NCBI GenBank assembly: GCA_030770535.1
Contig: JASVEC010000078.1
Coordinates: 20,182 to 84,181, forward strand
DNA length: 64,000 bases
Direction of reading: 5' to 3'
DNA from: Batkoa obscura
Lineage: Eukaryota; Entomophthoromycota; Entomophthoromycetes; Entomophthorales; Batkoaceae
Part shown: piece by piece, positions 1 through 11,785 of the stretch
Layout: every line of letters begins with the position of its first letter
Position numbering within the stretch: position 1 is the first letter of the stretch
The notes under the pieces: generated by a model
Database searches by the model: none
Seen by the model: the letters and a program-made list of their open reading frames with translations, nothing else
Told to the model about the DNA's origin: nothing
Made by a program: the position numbers and the translations under genes

Positions 1-41
1 TTTTGTTTTGAAGAGATATGAGTTAACTTGTATCATATCAG

Positions 42-440
42 TCATTTGCATTTCTAGCGCTTCCAGGTGGATTAGGGACCTTTGAAGAAATTATGGAAAT
101 GGCTACTTGGTAAATATTAGTTTCTAATTACTTTATTTCTTTATTGTTTATTATTATCATTTTAGGAATCAATTATCCATCCATAACAAGTATTTGGGCT
201 TAATTAACACTAATAATTTCTATAGTATTTTTGATAGTTTGTTAGAGCATGGATTAAAAGGTAAATTAATAAGGATTACAAATTGAAGCTTAAATGTTTA
301 CTAATTTTCTAAAAATAGAGGGTTTTATCAGTGAAGGTAGTCGAAAATTAATTACAACTTCCGAAGATTATAATGAACTATTAAACCAAATCCAAAATTT
401 CAACGGCTATGATTATAAAGCTCCATTTACGTGGCAATAA
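42..440 (+). CDS. LOG-family phosphoribohydrolase (3' part only)
   Basis: Three exons can be read: 42-109, 166-260 and 319-440 (stop TAA). The 5' end lies outside the window; bases 1-41 look like the end of an intron closing with ATATCAG. The translation contains ALPGGLGTFEEIMEMATW followed by NQLSIHNK, which is the PGGxGTxxE motif and adjoining helix of the LOG / 'lysine decarboxylase-like' Rossmann-fold family. In plants and bacteria these enzymes release free cytokinin-type bases from nucleoside 5'-monophosphates; in fungi the physiological substrate is often unknown. The Arg and Glu residues of the motif region that can be seen here are intact. Phases agree across both introns (2 and 1). 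Family assignment is strong; substrate is not known. Confidence 0.82.
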
Positions 441-1457
441 TAAAGTAAAATTAAATGTTGATTATACTAGAAAAATGTGATAAAATAAAATATACTATTT
501 TAATTTTTTATTAAGATTATCAATCGAATCTGATTTCTTACCTATAAGACTCTTTCTTTTACTTTAATCAAAGTTTAAAGTATTAAGCTTTATAATTTTG
601 TTATTAATAGAATCAATTAATATATTCAAAAAGTTTAAAAAATACATCAAGACTACAAAGCATTCATGACATTACCGCTCAATTGTAGATTAAAAGTAAT
701 AAAAAATAATAAAACACATTTCAATCCCTTCTGTTTATATAAAAAGCAATGTGTTTCAATGTCATCATTCTCACACTATGCACACAGCTTTTTTTTCTCT
801 ATCAATTTTATAAAACAATGGATAGCCTAACATTGTTTTCTTACGGTGAATTATTCTATTTATATATATTTTTTATATTGCCATTGCCCATTAGTCTAAT
901 GATAGCTTGAACCGCTTGAACCGCTTTGTCTATAACTACTACCTTCAATCTTCACTCAATTCTTTATTGATTTGAATTGAATAGACGCCACTGACATTTT
1001 CCTAAAATGATTACTATCCAATTTCATCCACTAAAAATAAACGATCGAACTGCTTTCTAAATAAAAATTGATTAAACCTTTTACTCAACTTAAAATTTTA
1101 TTCATCTCATCGCCCTCGTTTATCTTTGAAATTACTTTTGTATCTCTATAACATATAATCATCAAGCTTTACATAACGAAAATTTAGTGAAGATTCAGTC
1201 CATGACAATAAACCCGTCTAAATTTTATATAATTGGCTTAAATGCAATTATATTCAACCAATCATTCTCATTATTATAATGGCTCAACTTGTAGTTTGTT
1301 TGTAACACTAAAATTATGACAGAATTGATTTTTCTTCATTAATTTTAACTCAACTAATTTTTTATATTTTATTTAAAAGAAAATTTTTATTTATTTTAAC
1401 GACCCAAAATCAAGACAGCAAAGTTTATCAATTGAAAAAAGTTAGAGAGAAACAAAA
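441..1457. other. Intergenic spacer
   Basis: About 1 kb of AT-rich sequence between the LOG-family gene and the adenylate cyclase, both on the plus strand. No coding frame, RNA gene or repeat was recognised. It must hold the cyclase promoter; nothing in it stands out as a defined element. Confidence 0.5.
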
Positions 1458-4400
1458 ATGAAATTCCCATTCCCAAGACGAAAGAACAAAGATAAAATTA
1501 TAGGTAAGTATTGTTTCATCCCCTCTCTTGTCTTACTTCTAAATCAACATAATTAATACTTGAATTCCATTTATAAATAAATAGAAGAGCCGCCCTCTAC
1601 AAAAACTAGTAGCAAAAAGAAGCGATTAAGTTCATGCTCAGACACTGAATTATCTAAAGAAGATCGAAGTACTTTATTACAACGTGTAAGAAGACGAGGT
1701 TCTGATACTGAGTTTTCAAAATTATTAAACTCTCAAATGGATGCAAAAGAAATTGAAGCGTTGGTAAGCTTTTTTTTTAAATATTTTAAAAAAAATTAAA
1801 TGTCGGTTTTTTTTAAAATAATATAGATTGCTAAAGTGGAGAGTGGTAAGTTGATTTAAATTTATCTATTTTATTTTATTTATTGCATTAATTTCTTTAG
1901 ACGATGTAGTACCTCCAGATATGCTGACAATAGACACGATTAACAACAATAACAATAATAAACGTAAACCAAGCTCAGAATCCTTAAACAGTCTAAAACG
2001 CAATGGGGTAGTAGTATCCCCAACAACTTCCGCTTTAATAGCTGATGATATTACCTCTATACCCGAAGTATCTCAATTTGAAAATGATCGTGGATGGATA
2101 ACAGAAGATACATTATATGAAGAAGAAGGAGATGATCGATTTCAGTATAGAATTAGGGTGTTTAAACCAGATCATACGTATGCAACGGTTTATTGTTCTT
2201 TGAGAACTAAAGCGAGTGAACTGTTGATTCCATTAGCGAAAAAGTTTTTTGTAAATGATGTATCACCATATGCATTGTATCTAAGGAAGCATAATATTGG
2301 TAAGTTGATAGTTTGAATTAATAATTTTTTTTATAAAATTTGAGATATGAGTTGTTTTTTATGATAATATAATATAATACAATACAATGGTGGTTTATTT
2401 TATTAATAAGACGAATTTTAGAAAGGGAACTTACAAGTGATGAAAGACCATTAGTTATATTAAAAAGAATGTTAGAAAAAATTGGTTATACTTCAAGGGA
2501 TGATTTACGTAACATTGGTAGAGAAGATAATTCTTATTATTTTAAATTTATCTTTGATTATAGTAGAAATTGTTGTATGGATGATGTAAGTTTAGTTAAT
2601 AATAATAATAGTAATTTAATAATATATTGTAATATTTATTTTTATTATTTAATTTAGAATCAAGAAATACCTAATTATCAGCATGTCGATTTAAGAGCCA
2701 AAAATTTACGAAAAATCCCCCAAAATTTAATGAGACATGCGAATCAAGTCCATAGTTTAAATTTAAGTCAAAATTTAGTGATTGATTTAACTTTTGAGTT
2801 TTTTGCTAATTGTTCAGCTTTAAAAGAGTTGAAATTATCAAGATGTGAATTACAAAACGTACCAGAATGTATTAAAGCAATAACAACATTAACTTTTTTG
2901 GATCTTTCTAGTAATAGAATTAAATCTATTCATTATTCCAAATTAGAATCTTTAAAAAGTTTAAATTCATTATTATTAGGCAATAATCGAATTGAAATTT
3001 TGCCCTCCCAATTTTCGAAATTAGTTAATTTAAAGAAGTTGAATTTATCTAATAACCGATTTTCATTATTTCCATCTGTTATTACTAATTTAATTAATTT
3101 AATTCATTTGGATATTTCGTTCAATGAAATTAAAGTTATACCCTCCACTATTAATCAATTGGTTAATTTACAAGAATTATTGTTAATATCCAACCGAATT
3201 GTTGGTAGTTTACCAGAATCAATAAGTCAACTATCTAAATTAAGGGAGTTAGATTTAAGAAAAAATCAATTAAATAATTTAGATTCGTTAAGTAGTTTGC
3301 CAAATTTGGAATTATTATTATGTGATTATAATTTTATATCGACATTACAACTGAATTTTCAATCTTTGTATCGATTAATTATTTCTAAAAATTCAATTAC
3401 AAAAATAATTCAACCAGCTAATCCATTATTAACATTAACGTGTTTGAATTTATCATTTTCAAAACTAGTTAGTTTACCGGATGATTTGTTTAATTTTGTA
3501 CCCAATTTAGAAGAACTGAATTTAGACAATAATCGATTAGTATTATTACCACCATCTATTGGTAATTTAACTAAATTACAAAGTTTAAATTGTTCTAATA
3601 ACGAATTAAGTTCAATTATTGCTAATATTTCTTCATTAAATAGTTTGAAATTTCTAGATTTACATGATAATAATATTAGTTCATTACCTTCGGAAATTTG
3701 GCTATTAGGCTCATTAACAATATTTAATGCTAGTTCAAATTTATTAAAAGAATTCCCAAGACCATTAATACAACCTAATAATAATAATAATAATTTAAAT
3801 AGAACAGCATCAACAAATTCAGATGAATTAATCCATCCACCATTATCATTATCATTAAGAGAGTTATTTTTAGGAGATAATCGATTGACAGATGATGTAT
3901 TTACTTCAATTTCGTTTTTTACAGAATTAAAAGTATTGAATTTAAGTTATAATATTCTAGATGAAATACCATCAGGATCTTTAATAAATTTATCAAATTT
4001 AACAGATCTTTATTTATCTGGAAATCAGTTATCAACACTACCTGCAGAAGATTTAGAAAGATTAAGAGGATTAAGAGGATTATATTTAAATAGTAATCGA
4101 TTACAAACATTACCTGCAGAATTAGGAAAATTAGGGGGTTTATTTACATTGGATGTTGGTAATAATGCTTTAAAATATAATATATGTAATTTTCCTTATG
4201 ATTGGAATTGGAACTGGAATACAGGTTTGAGATATTTAAATTTATCTGGTAATAAGAGGTTAGAAATTAAACATAATTTATCTGAAAACTCGACTTTTTC
4301 TCACCTTAATTTACCTGATTTTAATAATTTAAATCAATTAAGGGCATTGGGTTTAATGGATGTTACTTTAATGGTGGATGCACCTAATGAAACATCAGAT

Positions 4401-6690
4401 AGAAGGGTCAGAACAGATCCTTCTCAATTAGGAAGAATTAGTTATGGTATTGCTGATAAATTAAATGTTATTGATTCTTCAGATACTTCAAATATGTGGG
4501 ACAAAATATGGACATGGGATAAAAGTATAAGACAGTTTAAAGGTAGAGATGAGGTATCTTTATTTGCTTTATTTGATGGACATACATCCAGATCTGGTTC
4601 AGGTTCAAGAGTAGCTAAATTTTTAAATGATCATTTAGAAGCTTATTTAGATGATGAATTAAAAAAACAAAATAAAGAAGAAGGTGGAAATGTTAAAGAT
4701 GCTTTAAGAAGAACTTTTTTAAATTTAAATAAAGAATTAGGTTCAACTACCATGGATGAAAATGGTAATTTAGGAGCATCTGGGGTTGTAGCTTACATCA
4801 CAGGATCCACATTATATGTAGCTAATGTTGGAGATACAGTAGCTGTATTGTGTGGTAATGCAGGAAAATACAATTTGTTATCAAAAAGACATACTCCTTG
4901 GAGTATTGAAGAAATTAGTCGAATTCGAAATAACAAAGGGTTTATTTCATCACAAGGGTTATTAAATGGAGAATTAGAAATATCTCGAGGATTTGGACAC
5001 TTTCATTTAGCACCTTTGGTTAATGCTAATCCATCAATTGAAAAAATTGAATTAACTGAAAATGATGAATTTATCATATTAGCTACAAGATCCTTATGGG
5101 ATAAAATGACATATCAAACAGCTGTTGATGTAGCTCGTATGGAATCGGATAACTTAATGGTAGCAGCTCAAAAAGTGAGAGATTTTGCTATTACATATGG
5201 TAGTAAAGATTCCGTTTCAGTAATGATTATTGGTGTTAATGATTTATTTGCATTTCGAGATACTAGTATGGAAATTAGTAATAATAACATATCACGAAAT
5301 ATAGATGATAGTAATTTGGCCATTTCTTATCGACGTAATCGATGGCGACAACAGGGGCCAGGTAGTTCAAAATTAGCACGATTAGGTAGTAAAAATGATG
5401 AAGCACCTACAGGAAAAGTAGCTTTAGTATTTACGGATATTAAAAATTCTACATTTTTATGGGAAACTTTTCCAACCGCTATGAGATTTGCTGTTAAATC
5501 TCATAATTTATCGATGCGTCGATGGCTAATTAGCTTAGGTGGTTATGAAGTTAAAACGGAAGGGGATGCTTTTAGAGCCGCTTTTCCAACGGTAGCATCT
5601 GCCTTATTATGGTGTTTGACCATGCAAGTTCATCTATTAGATTTAGATTGGCCACAAGAAATATTAGATTCTTCAGAATGTCAAGAAGTGTATCGTCCCA
5701 ATGGTCCAAAAGAGTTAATTTATCGTGGATTATCGGTTAGAATGGGGATTCATTTTGGTACCCCAGTTTGTGAACCCGATCCAGTAACTCATCGTATGGA
5801 TTATTTAGGTTACATGGTAAAAAGATCGGATTCTATTTGTACAGCAGCAGATGGGGGTCAGATTTGTGTATCGGCAGATGTAGTCAAAGAGATTGAATTG
5901 ATGGATTTACAATTTCCTATGGAATGTAATGAAAATCAATTGGCAGTTAATATACCTAGGGATGTTCGAATGTTACGTAAAATTGGGTACCAAATGTTTA
6001 ATTTAGGGGAAATGAAATTAACGGGGTTAGAAAATCCAGAGGTATTATCGATGGTAAGTTGAAATATTGCTTGATAGGGTTGATAAAAGTAATTAATAGT
6101 TGTTTATTTTAAATTAGATTTATCCCAAATCATTAATTGGAAGACATGAGTTTTATTTGTCTGCCATGTCACCAAAAGAAGAAATCCCATTGAATATCTC
6201 TGAGAATAACAAAACAATTGATAGTAATTTAGTTAAGTTGGTAGGTTATTTATGTATGCGAATCGAACGATTAGCGAGTGATCAAGTATTAAGTAAAAAG
6301 AAATCAAGAATTGATTCATTATATGGGTTTTTTACATTTTCTATTAAAGAAGAAGCCAGTGAACAAGAGTTAATTTATTTATTAGAATCCTTGATAATAA
6401 GAATTGAAAATGCGATTCGAAGAATAGTAGTGAGTAAGTTTATGGAAAAAGCAAAATATGATGGGACAATAGGGGTGTCGGAAGAAGTTCAAGATCTATT
6501 AGCTAAGTTGACAGATCGATTAGGAGTTGGTATCATGGGATTTAAAGGAAAGATTGGAAAAGAGATTCAAAAATCAACATTACTTTCACCAATTCCATTG
6601 AGTTTAAAGTTACCCTCAATTACTCCTTCAGAAGACGATGTATCTTCTGAATATTTTACACCAACAGAAGGCGCATTTGATAAGGTTTAA
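1458..6690 (+). CDS. CYR1: Adenylate cyclase, fungal multidomain type
   Basis: Makes cAMP from ATP in Ras-regulated signalling. Seven exons: 1458-1503, 1585-1763, 1827-1845, 1901-2299, 2422-2585, 2658-6053, 6118-6690, giving 1591 aa. Domains in order: a basic Ser-rich N-terminus; a Ras-association domain at about 160-262; roughly 20 leucine-rich repeats at about 285-830; a PP2C-like domain at about 855-1140 with ALFDGHTS; a class III cyclase domain from about 1187 with LVFTDIKNSTFLWE and KTEGDAFRAAF, so both metal-binding aspartates are present; then a C-terminal region of about 280 residues. This is the standard fungal order (yeast Cyr1 is longer, 2026 aa, mainly at the N-terminus). The first ATG follows AACAAAA; exon 3 is a 19-nt microexon. 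The RA domain is split by an intron. Identification is very secure; the exact N-terminus is less so. Confidence 0.95.
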
Positions 6691-7215
6691 AGGGGGAGTG
6701 ATAAAGGGTATTTTGCAATAAAAAACGGTATAGTAAACAATAGTTTTAGAATAAATGTTAAGGCTGAAGGTGATGGTAGGTATTAGTGTGGAAAGAGATT
6801 GAATTTTCGTACTAGTTTCCAAGTTTTTAACAAAAGAAGGTGTTTATTTTAAAATAAAGAATAGCTTTTTAATTCAAAAATGAACTTTTATTTTAAAAAA
6901 AGGGAATTAATATATTAATATATTCTTATTTTTTTGTTTGTGGTTTTTTAGTTATAGCCTTTTTGAGTCTAAGAAAAAAGAAATAATGAAAACTTAATTA
7001 TGATATTTAGTGAAGTAAAGTAGTAAATGAAGAAAAGTCGGCTCTATTAATATGCATCCACTGAATATGAACTAGATATTGAGGTTATATTAAGGGGATA
7101 TTGAACTAATTTTTCATCACTTAATATATTAATTGAAATATTATCACTGCAGTTAAGGATAAACTTCTCTTTTTTTTTCTTCCTCTTCTAAACTAGAGCT
7201 ATAACTTAATAATTG
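6691..7215. other. Intergenic spacer
   Basis: AT-rich sequence between the 3' end of the adenylate cyclase and the homeobox pseudogene. I see no gene or repeat in it. Confidence 0.4.
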
Positions 7216-7442
7216 TTAAGATTTTAGTTCTGACTTTGGTTTAGCACGACGATTTTGAAACCAAATTTGAACAGCACAGAGAGGTAAGTTTAAATAAGAA
7301 GCTATTCCTTTCCTTTTTTGGGAATTTGGCCTTGGGTTTTGTTGAAACAAGCTTCTATACATTGAATCCGTTTTATTGAATGGCGGGTTTTCTTAGATGG
7401 ATTATAAGGCTTTGTTTTTATGTTTGATATAAACCAAGGCAT
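7216..7442 (-). pseudogene. Homeobox pseudogene (frameshifted homeodomain copy)
   Basis: On the minus strand an ATG at 7442 opens a frame reading about 45 codons, including YNPSKKTRHSIKRIQCIEAC, which aligns with the N-terminal arm and helix 1 of the homeodomain at 9485-9925. After that the homology continues in another frame as NPRPNSQKRKGIASYLNL and AVQIWFQNRRAKPKSELKS to a TAA at 7216-7218. The recognition helix with W48, F49, N51 and R53 is still perfect. One frameshift near helix 1/2 is needed to join the parts, and the copy lacks the C-terminal tail of its relatives. It is therefore a decayed member of the local homeobox family, in opposite orientation to the two intact genes. A very short intron at the break is possible but no good donor-acceptor pair is visible. 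Confidence 0.8.
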
Positions 7443-7846
7443 TATTTGGGTAGATATGGTAAAGTTAGTATTAAATTTTATAAACTTGAGATGTTAATTT
7501 TTAGTATCTCATCCTGTTATTACTCTTTTTGTACTTTTAATAATTCCCCATTCAAAAAAGTTAGATTTACAATATTCTCATAAAATCTAAATGCTTTAAT
7601 ATTTACTTGGCAAAATTTATAAGCTCTTAAAATTTTATAGCACCTTTTTAAAAAAATTCTAGAATATTGGAATAAAATGGAGTTATTAATGTTTTATTAT
7701 AGGGATATAGAAATATAGAAAAGCTAAATTCAATATTTATATAAACCAATAGTTATGTTAGCTTAAGTCTTTTATAATAACTTTTTTAAGAAGTTCCAAA
7801 TTCTTTTGATAAGTGTCGATTAAATATTGTTAGCTTGAAATAGATT

Positions 7847-8143
7847 ATGATCCCAACTTTAGAAGAACTTGAAACTTTTGTAACTAATACTTAAAGTTCA
7901 ATAGTCCAAAGATGTCATTGGTTCAAGCTACTTTTCATTTGGTATAAAGATAAAGAGGTAGTAAATCGGATGCAAACCCTTTGGAAAGGAGAAGCAGTAA
8001 GATTTTTATATATTCTAGAGGATAGGTCTGAGAAAGCAAATTACAAGGGACAATTTAAATTCAAAAATAACAACTTGAAAGTAAAAGTCACAGAAGAAAA
8101 AGAGATGAATTGGGAAGCTAGAAAGTTTGAAAACGGTTCATGA
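7847..8143 (+). pseudogene. Possible decayed coding remnant, unassigned
   Basis: From an ATG at 7847 a single frame runs 98 codons to TGA at 8141, broken once by a TAA at 7892. After the break the frame has balanced composition unlike the surrounding AT-rich spacer, with words such as QRCHWFKLLFIWYKDKE and MQTLWKGEAVRFLYILEDR. I do not recognise a family. Further coding-like snatches occur near 8415 (GLEGVRDRVLRAPNW) and 8535 (VAAFATAKVKASGS) without forming one frame. It could be a dying gene or the last exons of one; it could also be chance, since the longest open piece is only 82 codons. Confidence 0.3.
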
Positions 8144-8892
8144 CAAAGACATTTTTATGATATTAAATGAAAAAGACTAAATTTGGAGCTATTGATATTT
8201 ATGCTTTTGCAAATAATTGGTGAAAAAAACTCTTATGTCCTTAGCTCTATTAAATTATGTTATAAAATTGTCATATACTTTTTATTTAAATCTTAAAGAC
8301 ATTGAATAAATATTCAAGTACTTTATTATTGAAAGTAACTGAGCAAAACAACGATAGTATAGTAAATTCTAAGGCGAAAAAAGGAGCAAATATACAGAAA
8401 TAACATTAAATTATTATAGGATTAGAAGGAGTTAGAGATCGTGTATTACGGGCTCCAAACTGGATAATCTAAGTTAAAAAGAATGGTGTTTTGCTTTATA
8501 AATTTAAATCTAATTGTGGAGTAAACTTGTAGCCGCTTTTGCAACGGCTAAGGTGAAAGCTTCTGGTAGTTGAGAGTAAACTGGGGAAGTAGTTTTAATT
8601 AGAGGTAATCATGCCATTTTCTACTTGGTAAGTTTGTTAATAAGACGAGCTAATATAAAAACCATAGACCTAAGTTAAAAAAAATAATTATTTGTCAAGT
8701 CTTAGTCGTTTATATATAAGATGGTTAAAAATCTCAATGGAGTTTCTATAAAATAAAAAAGATTCTATGAAGTGATATATTTGATTTAATCAAGTCAGAA
8801 TATTCTCTAGAAAATAAATTATACAAAACTTAATAAAGTTTTATTTATAAATATTTTTGGAACAGGTTAAATTAATAAATAAGTTGACTATA
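8144..8892. other. Intergenic spacer with coding-like scraps
   Basis: No complete gene is visible. Two short coding-like stretches near 8415 and 8535 are slightly richer in G+C than their surroundings and may be remnants of the same decayed locus as 7847-8143. Confidence 0.3.
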
Positions 8893-8992
8893 TGGGGATG
8901 TATTTTTGTATTTAAGAATTTTACTGACAATTTTTCCACATAAATAGCGCTTAAAAAATGGAAAAATAATGAAACTAAAAAAAACAGCCCCA
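8893..8992 (+). mobile_element. MITE copy 1 (TA-flanked, ~100 bp)
   Basis: Short element beginning TGGGGATGTATTTTT and ending AACAGCCCCA, flanked on both sides by TA. The ends are inverted repeats of about 8 bp. The interior (TTTAAGAATTTTACTGACAA, then a CGCTTAAAAAATGG block) recurs in at least a dozen other places in this window. Size, TA flanks and lack of any frame fit a Tc1/mariner- or pogo-derived non-autonomous element. Confidence 0.85.
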
Positions 8993-9417
8993 TATGTTAG
9001 TTTTGGATATAACTTAACGGGGCTAACTCATTATTACTCTTACTTTTTGATGGCTATAAATTGGTGGATTAATCTATTATTTTATATTGTTAATCAATAG
9101 TAAAGTTTAAAAAATAGAAACAAAGTGATATTGTTGGACATATTTACTATTAACATCAATCTTGGCTTTTGATTTCAAATATATTTTGACTACAAACAGA
9201 ATAATCTTTAAAGAACTAATTAAGTATAAGATATTGGTGATATTAATTTGATTGTTTAAATCTCTACTTTTTATGACGTTTTAATAAATTAATTTATTTT
9301 TTAATAAAACACGAAATTTTAAAAACTCAGCTAAGTAATTAATTAATTTTGCTATAAATTAGGCCAAGACTTTAAAATACCGGAAAATGGTCAATTAGCA
9401 ATATTTAGCAAAAGAAG

Positions 9418-9426
9418 TATAAAAAG
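9418..9426 (+). promoter_or_regulatory. TATA box of homeobox gene 1
   Basis: GAAGTATAAAAAG ends about 59 bp before the ATG at 9485. The same GAAGTATAAA word stands 53 bp before the start of the second homeobox gene, which suggests a shared core promoter inherited from the duplication. Confidence 0.5.
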
Positions 9427-9484
9427 ACCGAAAAATGATATAAAGTGGATTAAAAAATAAATTCTAATATCAAATACTAAAACA

Positions 9485-9925
9485 ATGTCTATTCAAACTG
9501 CTAACCACTTTACTTCATCGGATGAAATCCCAGTCATCAAAGTAAAAATGTACGATCCAACTAGAAAAGCTCGTCACTCAATGGAGCAAATTCAATATAT
9601 GGAGGCTTGCTATCAAGAAAATTCAAAACCGAACTCAAAAAAAAGAAATGAAATAGCCTTACATTTGGACTTGAATGTCCGAACTGTACAAATCTGGTTT
9701 CAAAATCGTCGTGCTAAAACAAAAAGTATATTAAAAACTCAACAACAAGGAATTTCAAGTTCTAATATAGAAGATGAAGAAGAATATATTCCGAACAGAG
9801 GAAATATTATTTCTATCAATGATTTGCTAATTAATGAGAATGATGAATTGAACTATATCTCATCTATCCAACATTATCTTAATGTAAGCTCATCGCCTCA
9901 ATTATATTCATCAGAAACCTTCTAA
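9485..9925 (+). CDS. Homeodomain transcription factor 1
   Basis: A single-exon 146-aa protein. The homeodomain covers about residues 24-82: the N-terminal arm is basic (DPTRKARHS), and helix 3 reads VRTVQIWFQNRRAKTKS with the invariant W71, F72, N74 and R76. There is no three-residue TALE loop between helices 1 and 2, so it is a typical 60-residue homeodomain. The rest is short: an acidic stretch (EDEEEYIP) and an unremarkable tail. It should act as a sequence-specific DNA-binding protein in the nucleus; targets are unknown. It lies 2.0 kb from a decayed inverted copy and 2.6 kb from an intact paralogue. Such small homeobox proteins act in mating or cell-fate control in other fungi, but nothing here shows that role. 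Confidence 0.9.
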   Translation: MSIQTANHFTSSDEIPVIKVKMYDPTRKARHSMEQIQYMEACYQENSKPNSKKRNEIALHLDLNVRTVQIWFQNRRAKTKSILKTQQQGISSSNIEDEEEYIPNRGNIISINDLLINENDELNYISSIQHYLNVSSSPQLYSSETF

Positions 9926-11307
9926 AAATATCCTGAATTTCCTTTAGTGTATAACTACGCTTTGAAATCATGATATTAATTGATGGCTCCCATCATCCTA
10001 AAAAGTTCCTTTATGAATTCTGCTCTTAAATCATTATACTAACCCCAGGCAATACTTACCTTTACTTCTCATCTATTATTTCATCCAATAAAGTCTTTTA
10101 AATAAGGATTTGTAATATACGATCTTTAAAAAAATCAAGAACTAGAAATATATTAAAACACAACACAATTTTTCTTTACTGCCCAAGTAGCATAAAAATT
10201 TTAATTTATAAAATTTTAATGTTCTATATGCAACCTATAAATGGTAATCCATTTACTATGTAATATGCCAATTATTATTACTTGAATAGGCTTCCTAAAC
10301 TATTTATGAATTTGATTTTATAACAAAGTCATTTATGAATTTATGACATCGGTTTTTATTATACGTTAAAATTTACCTCTTAGCTGACAGATTGAGAGAA
10401 TCTAAAATTATAAAATTTTTGGAGATTATAGCTGGCTTATCAATGTAACATTTGGGTATAGCATGGCGCATAATCAGCCATAAAGATGTTTAAGTGAAAA
10501 AAGGCTAGGTAATAACGCCTCAGACGCTAACGCTCTATTCAGGTTCCCACAGGCTCTTACATAAATTTGCTTTAATTTTATAGACCACTCACCCGCAAGG
10601 GCCCAAGATTTTAAAGAAATTCTTAAGATTCAAAATAAAAATAAAGATAAGAGCTTGTAGATAAAAAAACTTAAATGTATTTGTGAAAAATAAGGTGTTC
10701 CATGAATATTGTATTATTATCAATGTTTACTTTATAATATAGCTGTGGCTATTAGAATTGGATAAAGCTTAATTTAGAAGCTAACTAAAGTAAAAGTTGA
10801 TAAAAATAAAACGGTTACTATAGATTAGACGTGGAACAAAGTAAAGAAACAGCTGAAATACAAAGTCTATAGTTTGATTATAGCATGGGTTGGTTTCATC
10901 TAGAAACATAAATTATCATTCATGTAGGGCCCTAATATCTGAAGTAATACAAAGACCGTGATTTTATCTAGAACTTTGCAATTTTAAAGCAATAACTGAT
11001 GAAGAAAGGTACAGCTGTTATCACTTGATCAAATAGAATTCTTCAAATGATATCATTATCATATTTGGCAGAAATTTCATCAAATAAATAAAAGTATTCA
11101 CCTTCGTTTTTTATTGTTGTTTTTATAAATTTTAGTTTTTATGAAGTATATGCTTTTGAGGTAAATTAAATTTACAGAATAATTGAGATAGTCTTCTAAA
11201 TAAATATCACCTAGTAAAATTATAAATAGCTATGTATTTAAAATCCTCGTTATTTTTATTTTTTAAATTATTTAATAAAAAGTAGGACAAAATTAGGATT
11301 TATTATA
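9926..11307. other. Intergenic spacer with a G+C-richer island
   Basis: No gene is recognised. About 10500-10620 is distinctly richer in G+C than its surroundings (for example ACCACTCACCCGCAAGGGCC) but has no open frame and no tRNA cloverleaf that I can fold. A further stretch around 10870-11060 looks like broken coding sequence without a recognisable family. Confidence 0.35.
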
Positions 11308-11408
11308 TGGGGATGTATTTTTGTGTTTAAGAATTTTATTAATAATCTTTCTACTTAAATAGCGCTTAAAAAGTGGAAAAAACAATGAAGTCAAAAAAAA
11401 CACTCCCA
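11308..11408 (+). mobile_element. MITE copy 2 (TA-flanked, 101 bp)
   Basis: TGGGGATGTATTTTTGTG at the left end and ACACTCCCA at the right, with TA on each side. It is close to copy 1 along its whole length and carries the same AAATAGCGCTTAAAAAG core. Confidence 0.85.
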
Positions 11409-11684
11409 TATGCTTGGTATTAATTTAATATTATAACTTAATAATAAATGTATAAATTCTAAGTTTTCTTAATTTATTACCTGAATCTACTTTTATCTGT
11501 TAATTATAGGAGTGACCCTTATATAACATTTTTTTTCTATACCTACTATAGTTTATTGAATATTTTTATATACATATGGCCATAAACTAAATAACGCAAT
11601 TAGTATTATCATATATCATATTTTATAGAGAATATAAAAAATAGTAGTAGTTTTTCGTATTTTAGATTAACTAAATTTAACCCA

Positions 11685-11785
11685 TGGAGATGTGTTTCTG
11701 TATTTAACAATTTTACTAACAATTTTTCCGCTCAAATAGTGTTTAAAAGATAGAAAAAGTGATGAAGTCAAAAAAAACACCTTCT
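11685..11785 (+). mobile_element. MITE copy 3 (older, diverged)
   Basis: Same order of blocks as copies 1 and 2, starting TGGAGATGTGTTTCTG and ending CACCTTCT before TA. Both ends have drifted and the left TA is lost, so this copy appears older. Confidence 0.75.

Noticed and set aside
3919-4110. Minus-strand 63-aa frame inside the adenylate cyclase
   Set aside because: It is the shadow of AT-rich leucine-rich repeat codons on the other strand; no start context or homology.
6628-6822. Minus-strand 64-aa frame over the end of the adenylate cyclase
   Set aside because: Overlaps the last coding exon and has no recognisable features.
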